DNA of 64,000 bases, taken from Saccharopolyspora_C sp047200635 (GTDB lineage Bacteria; Actinomycetota; Actinomycetes; Mycobacteriales; Pseudonocardiaceae). The translations under genes and the position numbers were made by a program. The stretch covers positions 94,474 to 158,473 of the forward strand of contig NZ_JBJZOI010000015.1 in NCBI RefSeq assembly GCF_047200635.1. The letters run 5' to 3'. Each line of letters begins with the position of its first letter. Within the stretch, counting starts at the first letter, position 1. The notes below the pieces were generated by a model, which was not told the DNA's origin, searched no databases, and saw nothing but the letters and a program-made list of their open reading frames with translations. Shown here piece by piece: positions 1 to 8,235 of the stretch.

Positions 1-109
1 CTGCAGGCGGTAGTTGGAGCCCGGGGGCACGCGCACACCGACCAATCCCTGCAACGGGCCGAGCCCGCCCGGCATTCCCGCTCGCTCCTGATTCCGGCGC
101 ACGACGCGC

Positions 110-142
110 GGACGGGCCGCGACCAGCGGTCGCGGCCCGTCC
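110..142 (-). terminator. Terminator after purM
   Basis: A perfect 15-bp inverted repeat with a 3-nt loop (arms 110-124 and 128-142) lies 15 bp beyond the purM stop. It is GC-rich and has no clear U-tract, as is usual for actinomycete terminators. No gene could be supported in bases 1-109. Confidence 0.8.
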
Positions 143-157
143 CGGAGAGCGAGTGCG

Positions 158-1282
158 TCAGAAGCGCGGGTGGTTGCCGCGGAGGACGACCCGCTGGTCC
201 TCGTCGGCCTCCTCCACCGAGGGCTGCTTGGCGACCTCGCCGAGCACCCAGGCGGGCACGTGCCGGGCGGTGAGCACCGCGAGCGCGCGGTCCACGTCCT
301 CGGCGGTGACCACGGCGACCATGCCGACGCCCATGTTGAACGTCCGCTCCATCTCCTCGGTCTCGACCCGGCCGCGCTGGGCGATCAGGCGGAACACCGG
401 GTCCGGGGTCCAGCTCCCGCGATCGAGCACGGCCGTGAGCCCGGGCGGGACGACCCGCGCCAGGTTCGCCGCGAGGCCGCCGCCGGTGACGTGGGCGAAG
501 GTCCGCACCTCCGTCTCGGCGGCCAGCGCCAGGCAGTCCTTGGCGTAGATCCTGGTGGGTTCGAGCAGCTGCTCGCCGAGGGTGCGGCCGAACTCCTCCA
601 CGTGGCCGGTCAGCGGCATCCGGGCCAGCTCCAGCAGCACGTGCCTGGCCAGCGAGTAGCCGTTGGAGTGCAGGCCCGAGGAACCCATTCCGATGACGAC
701 GTCACCGGGCCGGACCCGGTCCGGTCCGAGCATCGCGTTCGCCTCGACGACGCCGACGCCGGTCGCGGAGATGTCGTACTCGCCGGGCGCCATCATGCCG
801 GGGTGCTCGGCGGTCTCCCCGCCCAGCAGGGCGCAGCCGGCCTGCACGCAGCCCTCGGAGACGCCCTTGACCAGGTCGGCGATCCGCTCCGGCACGACCT
901 GGCCGACAGCGATGTAGTCCTGCAGGAACAGCGGCTCGGCGCCGCAGACGACCAGGTCGTCCACGACCATCGCGACCAGGTCGATGCCGACCGTGTCGTG
1001 CTTGTCGAGGGCCTGGGCCACCGCGAGCTTGGTACCGACGCCGTCGGTGGACGAGGCCAGCACCGGTTCGGTCCAGCGGTCCAGCTTGAGCTGGAACAGG
1101 CCCGCGAAGCCGCCCAGCGACCCCAGCACCTCCGGCCTGCTCGCCCGCTTCGCCCAGGGAAGCATCCGCTGCACTGCCTCGTCGCCCGCTTCGATGCTCA
1201 CCCCCGCGCTCGCGTAGGTGGCCTTCTCCGACCCGGTGGCTCTGGAACCTGCGAGCAGGTCTTCGGACACGACTGACTCCAT
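158..1282 (-). CDS. purM: Phosphoribosylformylglycinamidine cyclo-ligase (AIR synthetase)
   Basis: PurM converts FGAM to AIR with ATP, the fifth step of purine synthesis, in the cytosol. The 374-residue protein has the family's hallmarks: STDGVGTKL near residue 79, the GGETAEHPGMM stretch, HVTGGGLAANLAR and FNMGVGM towards the C-terminus. The ORF extends upstream to 1396, but that extension is proline/arginine-rich and unlike PurM. The ATG at 1282 gives the normal length and is preferred. It lies downstream of purF on the same strand with a 244-bp gap that holds no gene. A strong hairpin follows the stop. Confidence 0.97.
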   Translation of the reverse strand: MESVVSEDLLAGSRATGSEKATYASAGVSIEAGDEAVQRMLPWAKRASRPEVLGSLGGFAGLFQLKLDRWTEPVLASSTDGVGTKLAVAQALDKHDTVGIDLVAMVVDDLVVCGAEPLFLQDYIAVGQVVPERIADLVKGVSEGCVQAGCALLGGETAEHPGMMAPGEYDISATGVGVVEANAMLGPDRVRPGDVVIGMGSSGLHSNGYSLARHVLLELARMPLTGHVEEFGRTLGEQLLEPTRIYAKDCLALAAETEVRTFAHVTGGGLAANLARVVPPGLTAVLDRGSWTPDPVFRLIAQRGRVETEEMERTFNMGVGMVAVVTAEDVDRALAVLTARHVPAWVLGEVAKQPSVEEADEDQRVVLRGNHPRF

Positions 1283-1526
1283 GATGTGCGTTTGCTGTTG
1301 GTGGGCGCGCGGTCCTCGCGGCCCCGGCGGTGGTGAGCCTCCCGGCCCCCGGCGACGTGGGGCTTCCCGCACTGGCCCCGAACCCCTGCCTACCACAGGC
1401 GCACCCGCCGATCCCCGCTCCGCTGCGCGGATTCCCGGTGAGCGCCGACTCGACGCGCCGACGGCCGAGCCCGGGTCGGCCGGACGGCGGCACCACGCTA
1501 CGCGGCGCGCCGCACCGACCGGTCGT

Positions 1527-3128
1527 TCAGGGCCTGCGCAGCGCGTCCGCGCCGCCGTAGCCGCTGCTGAGGACCGGCTCGGCCGGCCCCGCGACGCCCT
1601 TCTCCTGCCCGCCGGGCACGCCTTCGAGCAGGTACTTGCCGAGCTGGGTCTCCTCCGGCAGCGGGATCGGGTAGTGCCCGTCGAAGCACGCCGCGCACAA
1701 CCGGGTGCGGGGCTGCTCGGTGGCCGAGATCAGGCCGTCCAGCGAGACGTAGCCGAGGCTGTCCGCACCGATGGAGCGGCGGATCCCGTCGTTGTCGGTG
1801 CCGTTGGCGATGAGCTCGGCGCGGGAGGCGAAGTCGATGCCGTAGAAGCACGGCCACTTCACCGGCGGCGAGGCGATCCGCACGTGCACCTCGATCGCGC
1901 CCGCCTCGCGCAGCATCCGCACCAGGGCGCGCTGCGTGTTGCCGCGCACGATCGAGTCGTCCACGACGACGAGCCGCTTGCCGCGGATGACCTCGCGCAG
2001 CGGGTTCAGCTTGAGCCGGATGCCCAGCTGGCGGATGGTCTGCGAGGGCTGGATGAAGGTGCGCCCCACGTAGGAGTTCTTCACCAGCCCGTTCGCGTAG
2101 TCGATGCCGGAGGCCTGCGCGTAGCCGATCGCGGCGGGCGTGCCGGACTCGGGCACCGGGATGACCAGGTCGGCCTCGACGGGGTGCTCGCGGGCGAGCT
2201 TGCGGCCGATCTCCACCCGGGTGCTGTTGACCGAGCGCCCGGAGATCGCCGTGTCGGGCCGGGCCAGGTAGACGTACTCGAAGATGCAGCCCTTCGGCTT
2301 CGGGTGCGCGAAGTGCTGGGAGCGCAGCCCGTCGGCGTCGATCGCGAGCAGTTCGCCCGGCTCGACCTCGCGGACGAAGGAGGCGCCGACGATGTCGAGG
2401 GCGGCGGTCTCGCTGGCCACCACCCAGCCGCGCTCCAGCCTGCCCAGCACGAGCGGCCGCACGCCCTGCGGGTCCCGGGCCGCGTACAGGGTGGACTCGT
2501 CGGAGAACACCATCGAGAACGCGCCCTGCACGGTGGGGAACAGCTCCATCGCGGCCTGTTCGATGCCCTTGTCCGCGGCGCGCGCGGCCAGCAGCCCGCA
2601 CACCAGGTCGGAGTCCGTGGTGGCCCGGTCGCACGCGGAGGCGGGCGAGGAGCTGTTCGCGGAGACGGTGTCGACGCCCTCGGCGACGATCCGCTCCCGC
2701 AGCTCCGCGGTGTTCACCAGGTTGCCGTTGTGCCCCAGCGCCAGGCCGCTGCCGGAGGCGGTGGTGCGGAACGTGGGCTGGGCGTTCTCCCAGCTCGCGC
2801 CGCCGGTCGTGGAGTAGCGGTTGTGCCCCACGGCGACGTGACCGCGCAACGAGGCGAGCACCTGCTCGTCGAACACCTGGCTGACGAGGCCCAGGTCCTT
2901 GTAGACCAGCACCTGCGAGCCGTCGCCCACGGCGATGCCCGCGGCCTCCTGGCCGCGGTGCTGGAGTGCGAACAGGCCGTAGAACGAGAGCTTGGCGACT
3001 TCCTCGCCAGGCGCCCAGACGCCGAAGACGCCGCACTCCTCGTGCGGGACGTCCTGCTCGAACGGGTCGATGTGAGGCGCCGAGCCCGACGCGGGGGAGG
3101 CACTGCCGTCTGTCCGGTCGAAGACCAC
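1527..3128 (-). CDS. purF: Amidophosphoribosyltransferase
   Basis: PurF transfers glutamine-derived ammonia to PRPP, the committed step of purine synthesis. The 533-residue protein is a class II glutamine amidotransferase with an N-terminal propeptide; the nucleophile should be Cys32 in ECGVFGV after cleavage. The PRPP loop VVVDDSIVRG is at residues 387-396. Cysteines at about 280, 427, 478 and 481 match the four [4Fe-4S] ligands of the Bacillus-type enzyme, so this is the oxygen-sensitive iron-sulfur form. The GTG start at 3128 has an AGGGAG ribosome site upstream. A 16-bp palindrome sits about 30 bp upstream of the start. Confidence 0.97.
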   Translation of the reverse strand: MVFDRTDGSASPASGSAPHIDPFEQDVPHEECGVFGVWAPGEEVAKLSFYGLFALQHRGQEAAGIAVGDGSQVLVYKDLGLVSQVFDEQVLASLRGHVAVGHNRYSTTGGASWENAQPTFRTTASGSGLALGHNGNLVNTAELRERIVAEGVDTVSANSSSPASACDRATTDSDLVCGLLAARAADKGIEQAAMELFPTVQGAFSMVFSDESTLYAARDPQGVRPLVLGRLERGWVVASETAALDIVGASFVREVEPGELLAIDADGLRSQHFAHPKPKGCIFEYVYLARPDTAISGRSVNSTRVEIGRKLAREHPVEADLVIPVPESGTPAAIGYAQASGIDYANGLVKNSYVGRTFIQPSQTIRQLGIRLKLNPLREVIRGKRLVVVDDSIVRGNTQRALVRMLREAGAIEVHVRIASPPVKWPCFYGIDFASRAELIANGTDNDGIRRSIGADSLGYVSLDGLISATEQPRTRLCAACFDGHYPIPLPEETQLGKYLLEGVPGGQEKGVAGPAEPVLSSGYGGADALRRP

Positions 3129-3156
3129 CGGGAACTCCCTAGGACGGAGGCGGAAG

Positions 3157-3172
3157 TTACACCTCAGTGTAA
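3157..3172. promoter_or_regulatory. Palindrome upstream of purF (candidate operator)
   Basis: The sequence TTACAC-N4-GTGTAA is a perfect 6-bp-arm palindrome, 29 bp upstream of the purF start codon in otherwise GC-rich DNA. Its position fits an operator over the purF promoter or leader. The cognate regulator is unknown. Confidence 0.45.
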
Positions 3173-3327
3173 ACGGGTCGCGAAGCCCCGATGACCGCCC
3201 GCCTCTCCGGAACGCCCCGCGCGTCCCGCTCCACCAGGTCCTTCACCGCCGTGACGGCGCCGTTGTGACCCCGGTCATCGTTCCGGGCGCTCACTACGGG
3301 TGCTCGGTCGGTGCCGGGCGGTGTCGG

Positions 3328-3708
3328 TCAGCCGGTGCGCACCAGCGGGAGCCAGGGGTCCAGGTCGGCCCGGGAACCGGAGGCGCTGACGGCACCGGCG
3401 GCGACCGCGCTCGCGAAGCCCAGCCGCCCGGTGGCCAGCAGCAGCCAGGTCCGGGGATCGGTCTCGATCACGTTCGGCGGGGTCCCCCGGGTGTGCTCGG
3501 GGCCCGCGACGCACTGCACGGCCGCGAACGGCGGCACCCGCACCTCGACCGAGCGGCCGGGCGCGAGCGCCTCCAGCGTGCGCAGGCTGAGCCGGACCGC
3601 GGCCGCGATCGCGGGCCGCGCCGGCCGCGCCTCCTCGTCCGCCAGCCACGGGCCGATCGCGTCGATCGCCGCGCGCAGTTCGTGCGGGTCCACCCGCCGC
3701 CGAGCCAT
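3328..3708 (-). CDS. Sterol carrier family protein
   Basis: This is a 126-residue cytosolic protein of the actinobacterial sterol-carrier-like family found next to purF (the Rv0807 position in M. tuberculosis). The RRRVDPHELRAAIDAIGPW start and the VRVPPFAAVQCV and PNVIETDPRTWLLLATG stretches are typical. The latter resembles the SCP2 'W-x-LATGR' substrate-pocket segment. The linkage to purF suggests a conserved but undefined link to purine metabolism. No ligand can be read from the sequence. The ATG at 3708 lacks a strong ribosome site. Confidence 0.75.
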   Translation of the reverse strand: MARRRVDPHELRAAIDAIGPWLADEEARPARPAIAAAVRLSLRTLEALAPGRSVEVRVPPFAAVQCVAGPEHTRGTPPNVIETDPRTWLLLATGRLGFASAVAAGAVSASGSRADLDPWLPLVRTG

Positions 3709-3771
3709 GCCCCGCAGCTTCTCATCCGCCCCGCCGGGCCCGGGCCTCGATCCCGGCCGGGCCGCGACGGT

Positions 3772-4587
3772 CTAGAGCCAGCCGAGCTTGACCGCCTGCA
3801 TCCCGGCCTGGAAGCGGGTCTCGACGCCGAGCCGCGCGACCAGCTCCCGCACCCGGCGGTGAGCGGTGCGGGCGCTGAAGCCCATCAGTCTGCCGATGGT
3901 GTCGTCGGTGGCGCCGGAGGCCAGCAGCGACAGGATCCAGCGCTCCTCCTCCGAAGGCTGGTCGTCGCCCGCGAGATGTTCCCGCTCGCAGGTGAAGGGG
4001 GCGGCGAACCGCCACAGGTCCTCGAAGATCCGCGTTACCGCGACGAGCATGGCCGAGCTGCGGATCACGACCGCGCTCTCCACGGTCTGCTCGCTGGCGG
4101 TCAGCGGCAGCAGCGCCACCTCGCCGTCCACCACGATCATCTTCGTCGGCGCCGCGTGGACCACGCGGGCCTGCTCGCCGAGCGCCACCAGCCGCGAGGT
4201 CAGCTCCAGCTGGGGGGAGCGGGCCAGCGCCGATCGGTCGTAGAGCACCTGGTACTCGACGCCCTCGGCGAGCTTGCGGGCCTCCAGCGAATCCAGCGAG
4301 CCGGTCGCGGCGTACGGCGGCTTGGCCACGCCCTGCACCAGTTCGGTGGCGCTGCGTTGCAGCTCGTAGGCGGCCCAGCCGACGCGGCGCGCGCCGTGCA
4401 CGACCTGCAGGACACCGCCCGCGCCGGCCTGCGCCTTGGCGGCGCGGGCGACGGACTCGACCGCCTCCCGCGCCTCCGCCGGGGAGCGGACGGCGCGTTC
4501 CGCGTCGGTAGCGGCCCGGGCGGGAACGGCCCCGTCCGGGGAGATCGGCTGTGCGCGCTCAGGCGCCTCGGTGTATCCGGATAACAC
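3772..4587 (-). CDS. LuxR-type helix-turn-helix regulator with a TTA second codon
   Basis: A 271-residue DNA-binding protein. The last 60 residues form a LuxR/GerE-like helix-turn-helix (LLASGATDDTIGRLMGFSAR, then a recognition helix rich in Arg). The middle region (about 100-200) resembles the phospholipase-D-like sensor domain of TrmB-type regulators, without catalytic HxK motifs. The start is GTG at 4587, preceded by AAGGGG. The second codon is TTA, which in streptomycetes makes translation depend on the bldA tRNA. A DasR-type box lies 54 bp upstream. Ligand and targets are unknown. Confidence 0.75.
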   Translation of the reverse strand: MLSGYTEAPERAQPISPDGAVPARAATDAERAVRSPAEAREAVESVARAAKAQAGAGGVLQVVHGARRVGWAAYELQRSATELVQGVAKPPYAATGSLDSLEARKLAEGVEYQVLYDRSALARSPQLELTSRLVALGEQARVVHAAPTKMIVVDGEVALLPLTASEQTVESAVVIRSSAMLVAVTRIFEDLWRFAAPFTCEREHLAGDDQPSEEERWILSLLASGATDDTIGRLMGFSARTAHRRVRELVARLGVETRFQAGMQAVKLGWL

Positions 4588-4640
4588 GGCACACCCCTTC
4601 GTGACGTGCCTTCACAGGCTCAGTCGGACCGCGAGCGGAT

Positions 4641-4656
4641 CTTGGTCTGGACCAGT
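4641..4656. promoter_or_regulatory. DasR-responsive element-like site
   Basis: CTTGGTCTGGACCAGT agrees with the published DasR consensus A(G/C)TGGTCTAGACCA(G/C)T at 13 of 16 positions and keeps its dyad symmetry. It sits 54 bp upstream of the HTH regulator start at 4587, so GlcNAc-linked control of that regulator is possible. Binding is inferred only from the match. Confidence 0.45.
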
Positions 4657-4834
4657 TCTGCGAGAGGCAGCGAGCGGCCCCCTCGATCACGAACGTAACC
4701 ATCCCGAGATCGTTCCGGGAACCCACTTTTGCCGTAGGGGGCAGGTCAACCTTTGTGGAGCGCCATTCGGCGGCGCCCCGTGCTGCGCCGAACGCCCGAG
4801 GGGCCGGATCCCGGCCCGGTCGGCGGTGGACCGC

Positions 4835-4960
4835 GCGGGGACCGGCGTGCCGGAACCGGTCGTCGACCGGTTCCCGGAGCGGTCGACGAACGCGGCGAGC
4901 CCGGAGCCGGGAGCGTTCGCCGGTCCGGCGGGGACTCCCCGGGCGGGGACCGGCGTGCCG
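4835..4960. repeat. 18-bp direct repeats flanking alternative hairpins
   Basis: GCGGGGACCGGCGTGCCG occurs exactly at 4835-4852 and 4943-4960. Between the copies lie two stem-loops that share bases. One has 9-bp arms at 4852-4860 and 4866-4874. The other has 9-bp arms at 4861-4869 and 4880-4888. They cannot form together. The block follows the stop of the PRC-barrel gene, so it may act as its terminator. Confidence 0.55.
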
Positions 4961-4964
4961 CCGA

Positions 4965-5402
4965 TCAGGTCGCGGCGACCCAGCGGCGGAGCTTGAGCCG
5001 GACGGCCTCCACGTACTCGGCGGGCAGTTCGGCCGGCTCGTCCCGGGCCGCCGGGACGTCCGGGGCCGGCTCCACGGGCGTCACGCCGTACTCCAGGCCG
5101 TAGTAGAGGTAGAGCGCGTGCTCCTGCTCGCGGAGCAGATCGCCGTCGTCGAGCGCGACGTGCGGCGCGCCGCGCACCGTGTCCTTGAGCACCGAGACGG
5201 TCAGCGTGTCCCCGTCGAAGGCGGCGCCGTCCAGCGGCACGAAGCTCTCGTTGGTGCCGAACAGGCCGGTCTGCACGGTGATCCAGGCGGGCTGCTCGGT
5301 GTCCTCGTCCAGGAACAGCTGCCCGACGATGCCGACCCGGTGCCCCGCCGGATCGAAGACCTCGCACCCGAACAGGTGCAGTGCTTCCCGCTGACCGATC
5401 AT
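4965..5402 (-). CDS. PRC-barrel domain protein
   Basis: A 145-residue cytosolic protein with a PRC-barrel fold in the first about 90 residues (CEVFDPAGHRVGIVGQLFLD and the following beta-rich segment ending in TLTVSVLKDTV). Such domains occur in RimM, photosynthetic reaction centres and many actinobacterial stress proteins of unknown role. The C-terminal part ends in a basic helix (VRLKLRRWV). ATG at 5402 has a GGGAGG ribosome site 9 bp upstream and replaces a longer reading to 5465. It is divergent from the type VII-associated gene. Confidence 0.75.
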   Translation of the reverse strand: MIGQREALHLFGCEVFDPAGHRVGIVGQLFLDEDTEQPAWITVQTGLFGTNESFVPLDGAAFDGDTLTVSVLKDTVRGAPHVALDDGDLLREQEHALYLYYGLEYGVTPVEPAPDVPAARDEPAELPAEYVEAVRLKLRRWVAAT

Positions 5403-5689
5403 GCTCGACCGCCTCCCCGAACTCGCCGCCCGCCCAGTCTGCCCCGGCGGCGGTAGCGGCGGCACCTCGGAAAGGTGGATGCGCGACCAGCACGAGTGGT
5501 CTCGACCCGGCGCGCGAACCCGTTGCGGTGGAGGCGAATCCGGCGCGTCCGGCCGGGATGGACGGACCCGGCGCGCCCTCCGCCCGGCGGCGGCCGGTAG
5601 AACTGGGCACGCTCGACGGGTGCACGAGCGGCGGCAGGCCGCCCACCCGGACCGAGCGCTCCACCCCAGCGATGAAGGACGTCAGCCCC

Positions 5690-6277
5690 ATGTCAGAGCA
5701 ACCCGACCGCCCCGGACCGCCGCCGATCACCGACGAGATGCGGGAGCAGGCCAGGCAGACTCCGAACAGCTGGCTCTACATCGTCGACCCCGGTTACCAG
5801 GATTCCGGCGACGACGTCCCGCCGGAGGGCGTCGTCGGCGCCTACCACATCGACGCCGAGGGCGAGATCGATCCGGAGTTCCAGTACAACGACGAGTACG
5901 AACCCTCGGACCTCACCTTCGCGCTGCCGGAGCCGGTCAACGAGCTGGAGCGGGTGCTGCACCGGATCGCCACCGGCGAGGCTCCGGACACCGAGCTCGC
6001 GCCCGCCGTGCTCGCCGCCGACGTGCTGCTCTACGACCCGGAGGACGGCGCGGGCGAGCCCGCGGTCTACGTCGCCGAGCTCGACGACGGCTCCCAGCTG
6101 GTTCCGGCGTGCACCTCGCCGGAGCGGGTGCCGGAGAGCTGGCCGGGCTCGCGCCGGGTCCCCGGGGCGATGCTCCCGGAGCTGCTGGACGGGCTGGACC
6201 TGGGGCTGAACCTGGACGACGCGGTGCGCGCCGTGATCCCGCACCACGTCCTCCTCGACACCGCCGCCCCGAACTGA
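5690..6277 (+). CDS. Type VII secretion system-associated protein
   Basis: A 195-residue acidic cytosolic protein. The segment PITDEMREQARQTPNSWLYI followed by a 'GVVGAY.ID..GEID.EF' stretch matches, from memory, the actinomycete family annotated as type VII secretion-associated. Members often lie near lone WXG100 substrates. The C-terminal half holds an SseB-like domain (PAVYVAELDDGSQLVPACTS, VPGAMLPELLDGL). ATG at 5690 is preferred over 5672 because an AAGGAC site precedes it. No ESX core gene is adjacent; Esx-like genes occur at 31-32.5 kb. A 15-bp hairpin follows. Confidence 0.65.
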   Translation: MSEQPDRPGPPPITDEMREQARQTPNSWLYIVDPGYQDSGDDVPPEGVVGAYHIDAEGEIDPEFQYNDEYEPSDLTFALPEPVNELERVLHRIATGEAPDTELAPAVLAADVLLYDPEDGAGEPAVYVAELDDGSQLVPACTSPERVPESWPGSRRVPGAMLPELLDGLDLGLNLDDAVRAVIPHHVLLDTAAPN

Positions 6278-6282
6278 CGACC

Positions 6283-6320
6283 GGTGCCCCGTTCGCCCGG
6301 GTCGCGGCGAACGGGGCACC
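6283..6320 (+). terminator. Terminator after the type VII-associated gene
   Basis: A perfect 15-bp inverted repeat (6283-6297 and 6306-6320) with an 8-nt loop starts 5 bp after the stop codon. It separates the upstream gene from the GH15 operon. Confidence 0.85.
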
Positions 6321-6342
6321 CAGCTGACCCGGTGGGTGCGAA

Positions 6343-8235
6343 GTGCCTAACCTCGGCGGGGTGAGCGATCTCCCCGCCGGTCCGGCCGGCCCCATCGAGA
6401 ACTACGCGCTGCTCTCGGACCTGCGCACCGCCGCGCTCGTCGGCCTCGACGGATCGGTGGACTGGCTGTGCCTGCCGCGGTTCGACTCGCCGTCCTGCTT
6501 CAGCCGCCTGCTCGGCGACGACCGGGACGGGCACTGGCAGATCAGCCCGGCCGAGCCGATCCGCGAGGTGCACCGCCGCTACCGGGACAACTCGCTGGTG
6601 GTCGAGACCTGCTTCCACACCGACGGCGGAGTCTTCCGGCTGATCGACAGCATGCCCCCGCACGAGAAGAACCAGCACGACCCGCCGAGCCTGGTCCGGG
6701 TCGTGGAGGGCGTCTCCGGCGAGGTGGACGTGCGGCTGCGCTGGATCGTGCGCTTCGCCTACGGCGATTCGGTCCCGTGGGTGAGCCACGTCCGCCAGGC
6801 CCGCCCGGAGCGCGACGAGTACGTGCTCGCCCTCGCGGGCCCGCACGCGGTGGTGCTGCGCGGTGAGCTGCTGCCGCAGCGGGTGCCGAACGAGCGGGCG
6901 CACGAGCTCGTCTTCACGCTCCGCGAGGGCCAGACCCGCTCCTGGGTGATGCAGTGGAGCAGCGATCCCGACGAGATCCCGCCGCCGATGGACCCCGCGC
7001 AGGAGACCCGGGACAGCGAGGACTTCTGGCACGAGTGGAGCGAGCGCATCCACTACGACGGCCCGCACCGGGAGGCGGTGTTCCGCTCGCTGGCCACGCT
7101 CAAGGCGCTCACCTACGCGCCCACCGGCGGCATGGTCGCCGCCCCCACCACCTCGCTCCCGGAGTCGCCGGGCGGGGACCGGAACTGGGACTACCGCTAC
7201 TGCTGGCTGCGGGACGCGACGCTGGTGCTCCTGGCGCTGGACAACTTCGGCTGCTCCGACGAGGCCGCGGCCTGGCGGCGGTGGCTGGTGCGCGCCGTCG
7301 CGGGCGACCCGGCGGACGTGCAGATCATGTACGGGGTCGGCGGGGAGCGGCACCTGCTGGAGTGGGAGCTGGACTGGCTGTCCGGCTACCAGGGCTCGCT
7401 GCCGGTGCGCGTCGGCAACGGCGCCTACCGGCAGCGACAGCTCGACGTCTACGGCGAGGTGATGGACGTGCTGCACCTGGCCCGGGAGCGCGGCCTGACC
7501 GAGGACGCCGACTCCTGGGCGTTGCAGCGCGGGATGCTCAAGCACCTGGAGACGATCTGGCAGCAGCCGGACAAGGGGCTGTGGGAGGTCCGCGGGCCGG
7601 ACCGCCACTTCACGCACTCCCGGGTGATGGTGTGGGTCGCCTTCGACCGCGCGATCCGCGCCGTCGAGGAGGACGGCCTGCCGGGTCCGGTGCACCGCTG
7701 GCGGGAGATCCGCGACGCCGTGCGCGCCGAGGTGCTGGAGAAGGGCTGGAACTCGGAGCTCGGCTCGTTCACCCAGTACTACGGCGGGACCGAGCTGGAC
7801 GCGGCGACGCTGCTGATCCCGTCGGTGGGCTTCCTGCCAGCCGACGACGAACGGGTGCTCGGCACGATCCGAGCGGTGGAGCGGGAGCTGCGGCACGGTC
7901 CGCTGGTGGACCGCTACTCCACCACCGAGGGCGACCACGAGGTCGACGGCCTCAGCGGCCGGGAGGGCTCGTTCCTGGCGTGCTCGTTCTGGCTGGTGGA
8001 CGCGCTGGCGCTGAGCGGGCGCCGCGAGGAGGCCGAGGAGATGTTCGGCGAGCTGGTGGCGCTCGCCAACGACGTCGGCCTCTACGCCGAGGAGATCGAC
8101 GCGGAGTCCGGCCGCTTCACGGGGAACTTCCCGCAGGCCTTCAGCCACCTGGGACTGGTCAATTCGGCCGCGGTCCTGCACGGCGGGCACACTCGGGACG
8201 AGTCCAGCAGGCGCAACGGGAAGGGGTCGCGGTGA
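6343..8235 (+). CDS. Glycoside hydrolase family 15 protein (trehalase/glucoamylase type)
   Basis: A 630-residue cytosolic enzyme of the bacterial GH15 trehalase-like family, expected to release glucose from trehalose or alpha-glucans by inversion. The N-terminal beta-sandwich starts with PIENYALLSDLRTAALVG. The (alpha/alpha)6 barrel carries RNWDYRYCWLRDAT, LEWELDWLSGYQGSLPVR and RQLDVYGEVMD, all family signatures. There is no signal peptide. GTG at 6343 is used; GTG at 6361 is an alternative. Its stop overlaps the next start as GTGA, so it is translationally coupled to a glucose dehydrogenase. Confidence 0.9.
   Translation: MPNLGGVSDLPAGPAGPIENYALLSDLRTAALVGLDGSVDWLCLPRFDSPSCFSRLLGDDRDGHWQISPAEPIREVHRRYRDNSLVVETCFHTDGGVFRLIDSMPPHEKNQHDPPSLVRVVEGVSGEVDVRLRWIVRFAYGDSVPWVSHVRQARPERDEYVLALAGPHAVVLRGELLPQRVPNERAHELVFTLREGQTRSWVMQWSSDPDEIPPPMDPAQETRDSEDFWHEWSERIHYDGPHREAVFRSLATLKALTYAPTGGMVAAPTTSLPESPGGDRNWDYRYCWLRDATLVLLALDNFGCSDEAAAWRRWLVRAVAGDPADVQIMYGVGGERHLLEWELDWLSGYQGSLPVRVGNGAYRQRQLDVYGEVMDVLHLARERGLTEDADSWALQRGMLKHLETIWQQPDKGLWEVRGPDRHFTHSRVMVWVAFDRAIRAVEEDGLPGPVHRWREIRDAVRAEVLEKGWNSELGSFTQYYGGTELDAATLLIPSVGFLPADDERVLGTIRAVERELRHGPLVDRYSTTEGDHEVDGLSGREGSFLACSFWLVDALALSGRREEAEEMFGELVALANDVGLYAEEIDAESGRFTGNFPQAFSHLGLVNSAAVLHGGHTRDESSRRNGKGSR

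Larger units (their letters stand above)
4588..4964. other. Intergenic region with dre-like box, repeats and hairpins
   Basis: This 377-bp gap between the HTH regulator and the PRC-barrel gene has no convincing gene. It holds the dre-like box at 4641-4656 and, from 4835 to 4960, two copies of an 18-bp direct repeat enclosing two overlapping hairpins. Confidence 0.6.

Noticed and set aside
1..109. Open frame at the left edge of the window
   Set aside because: Too short to judge; no motif or start is visible and the purM terminator follows.
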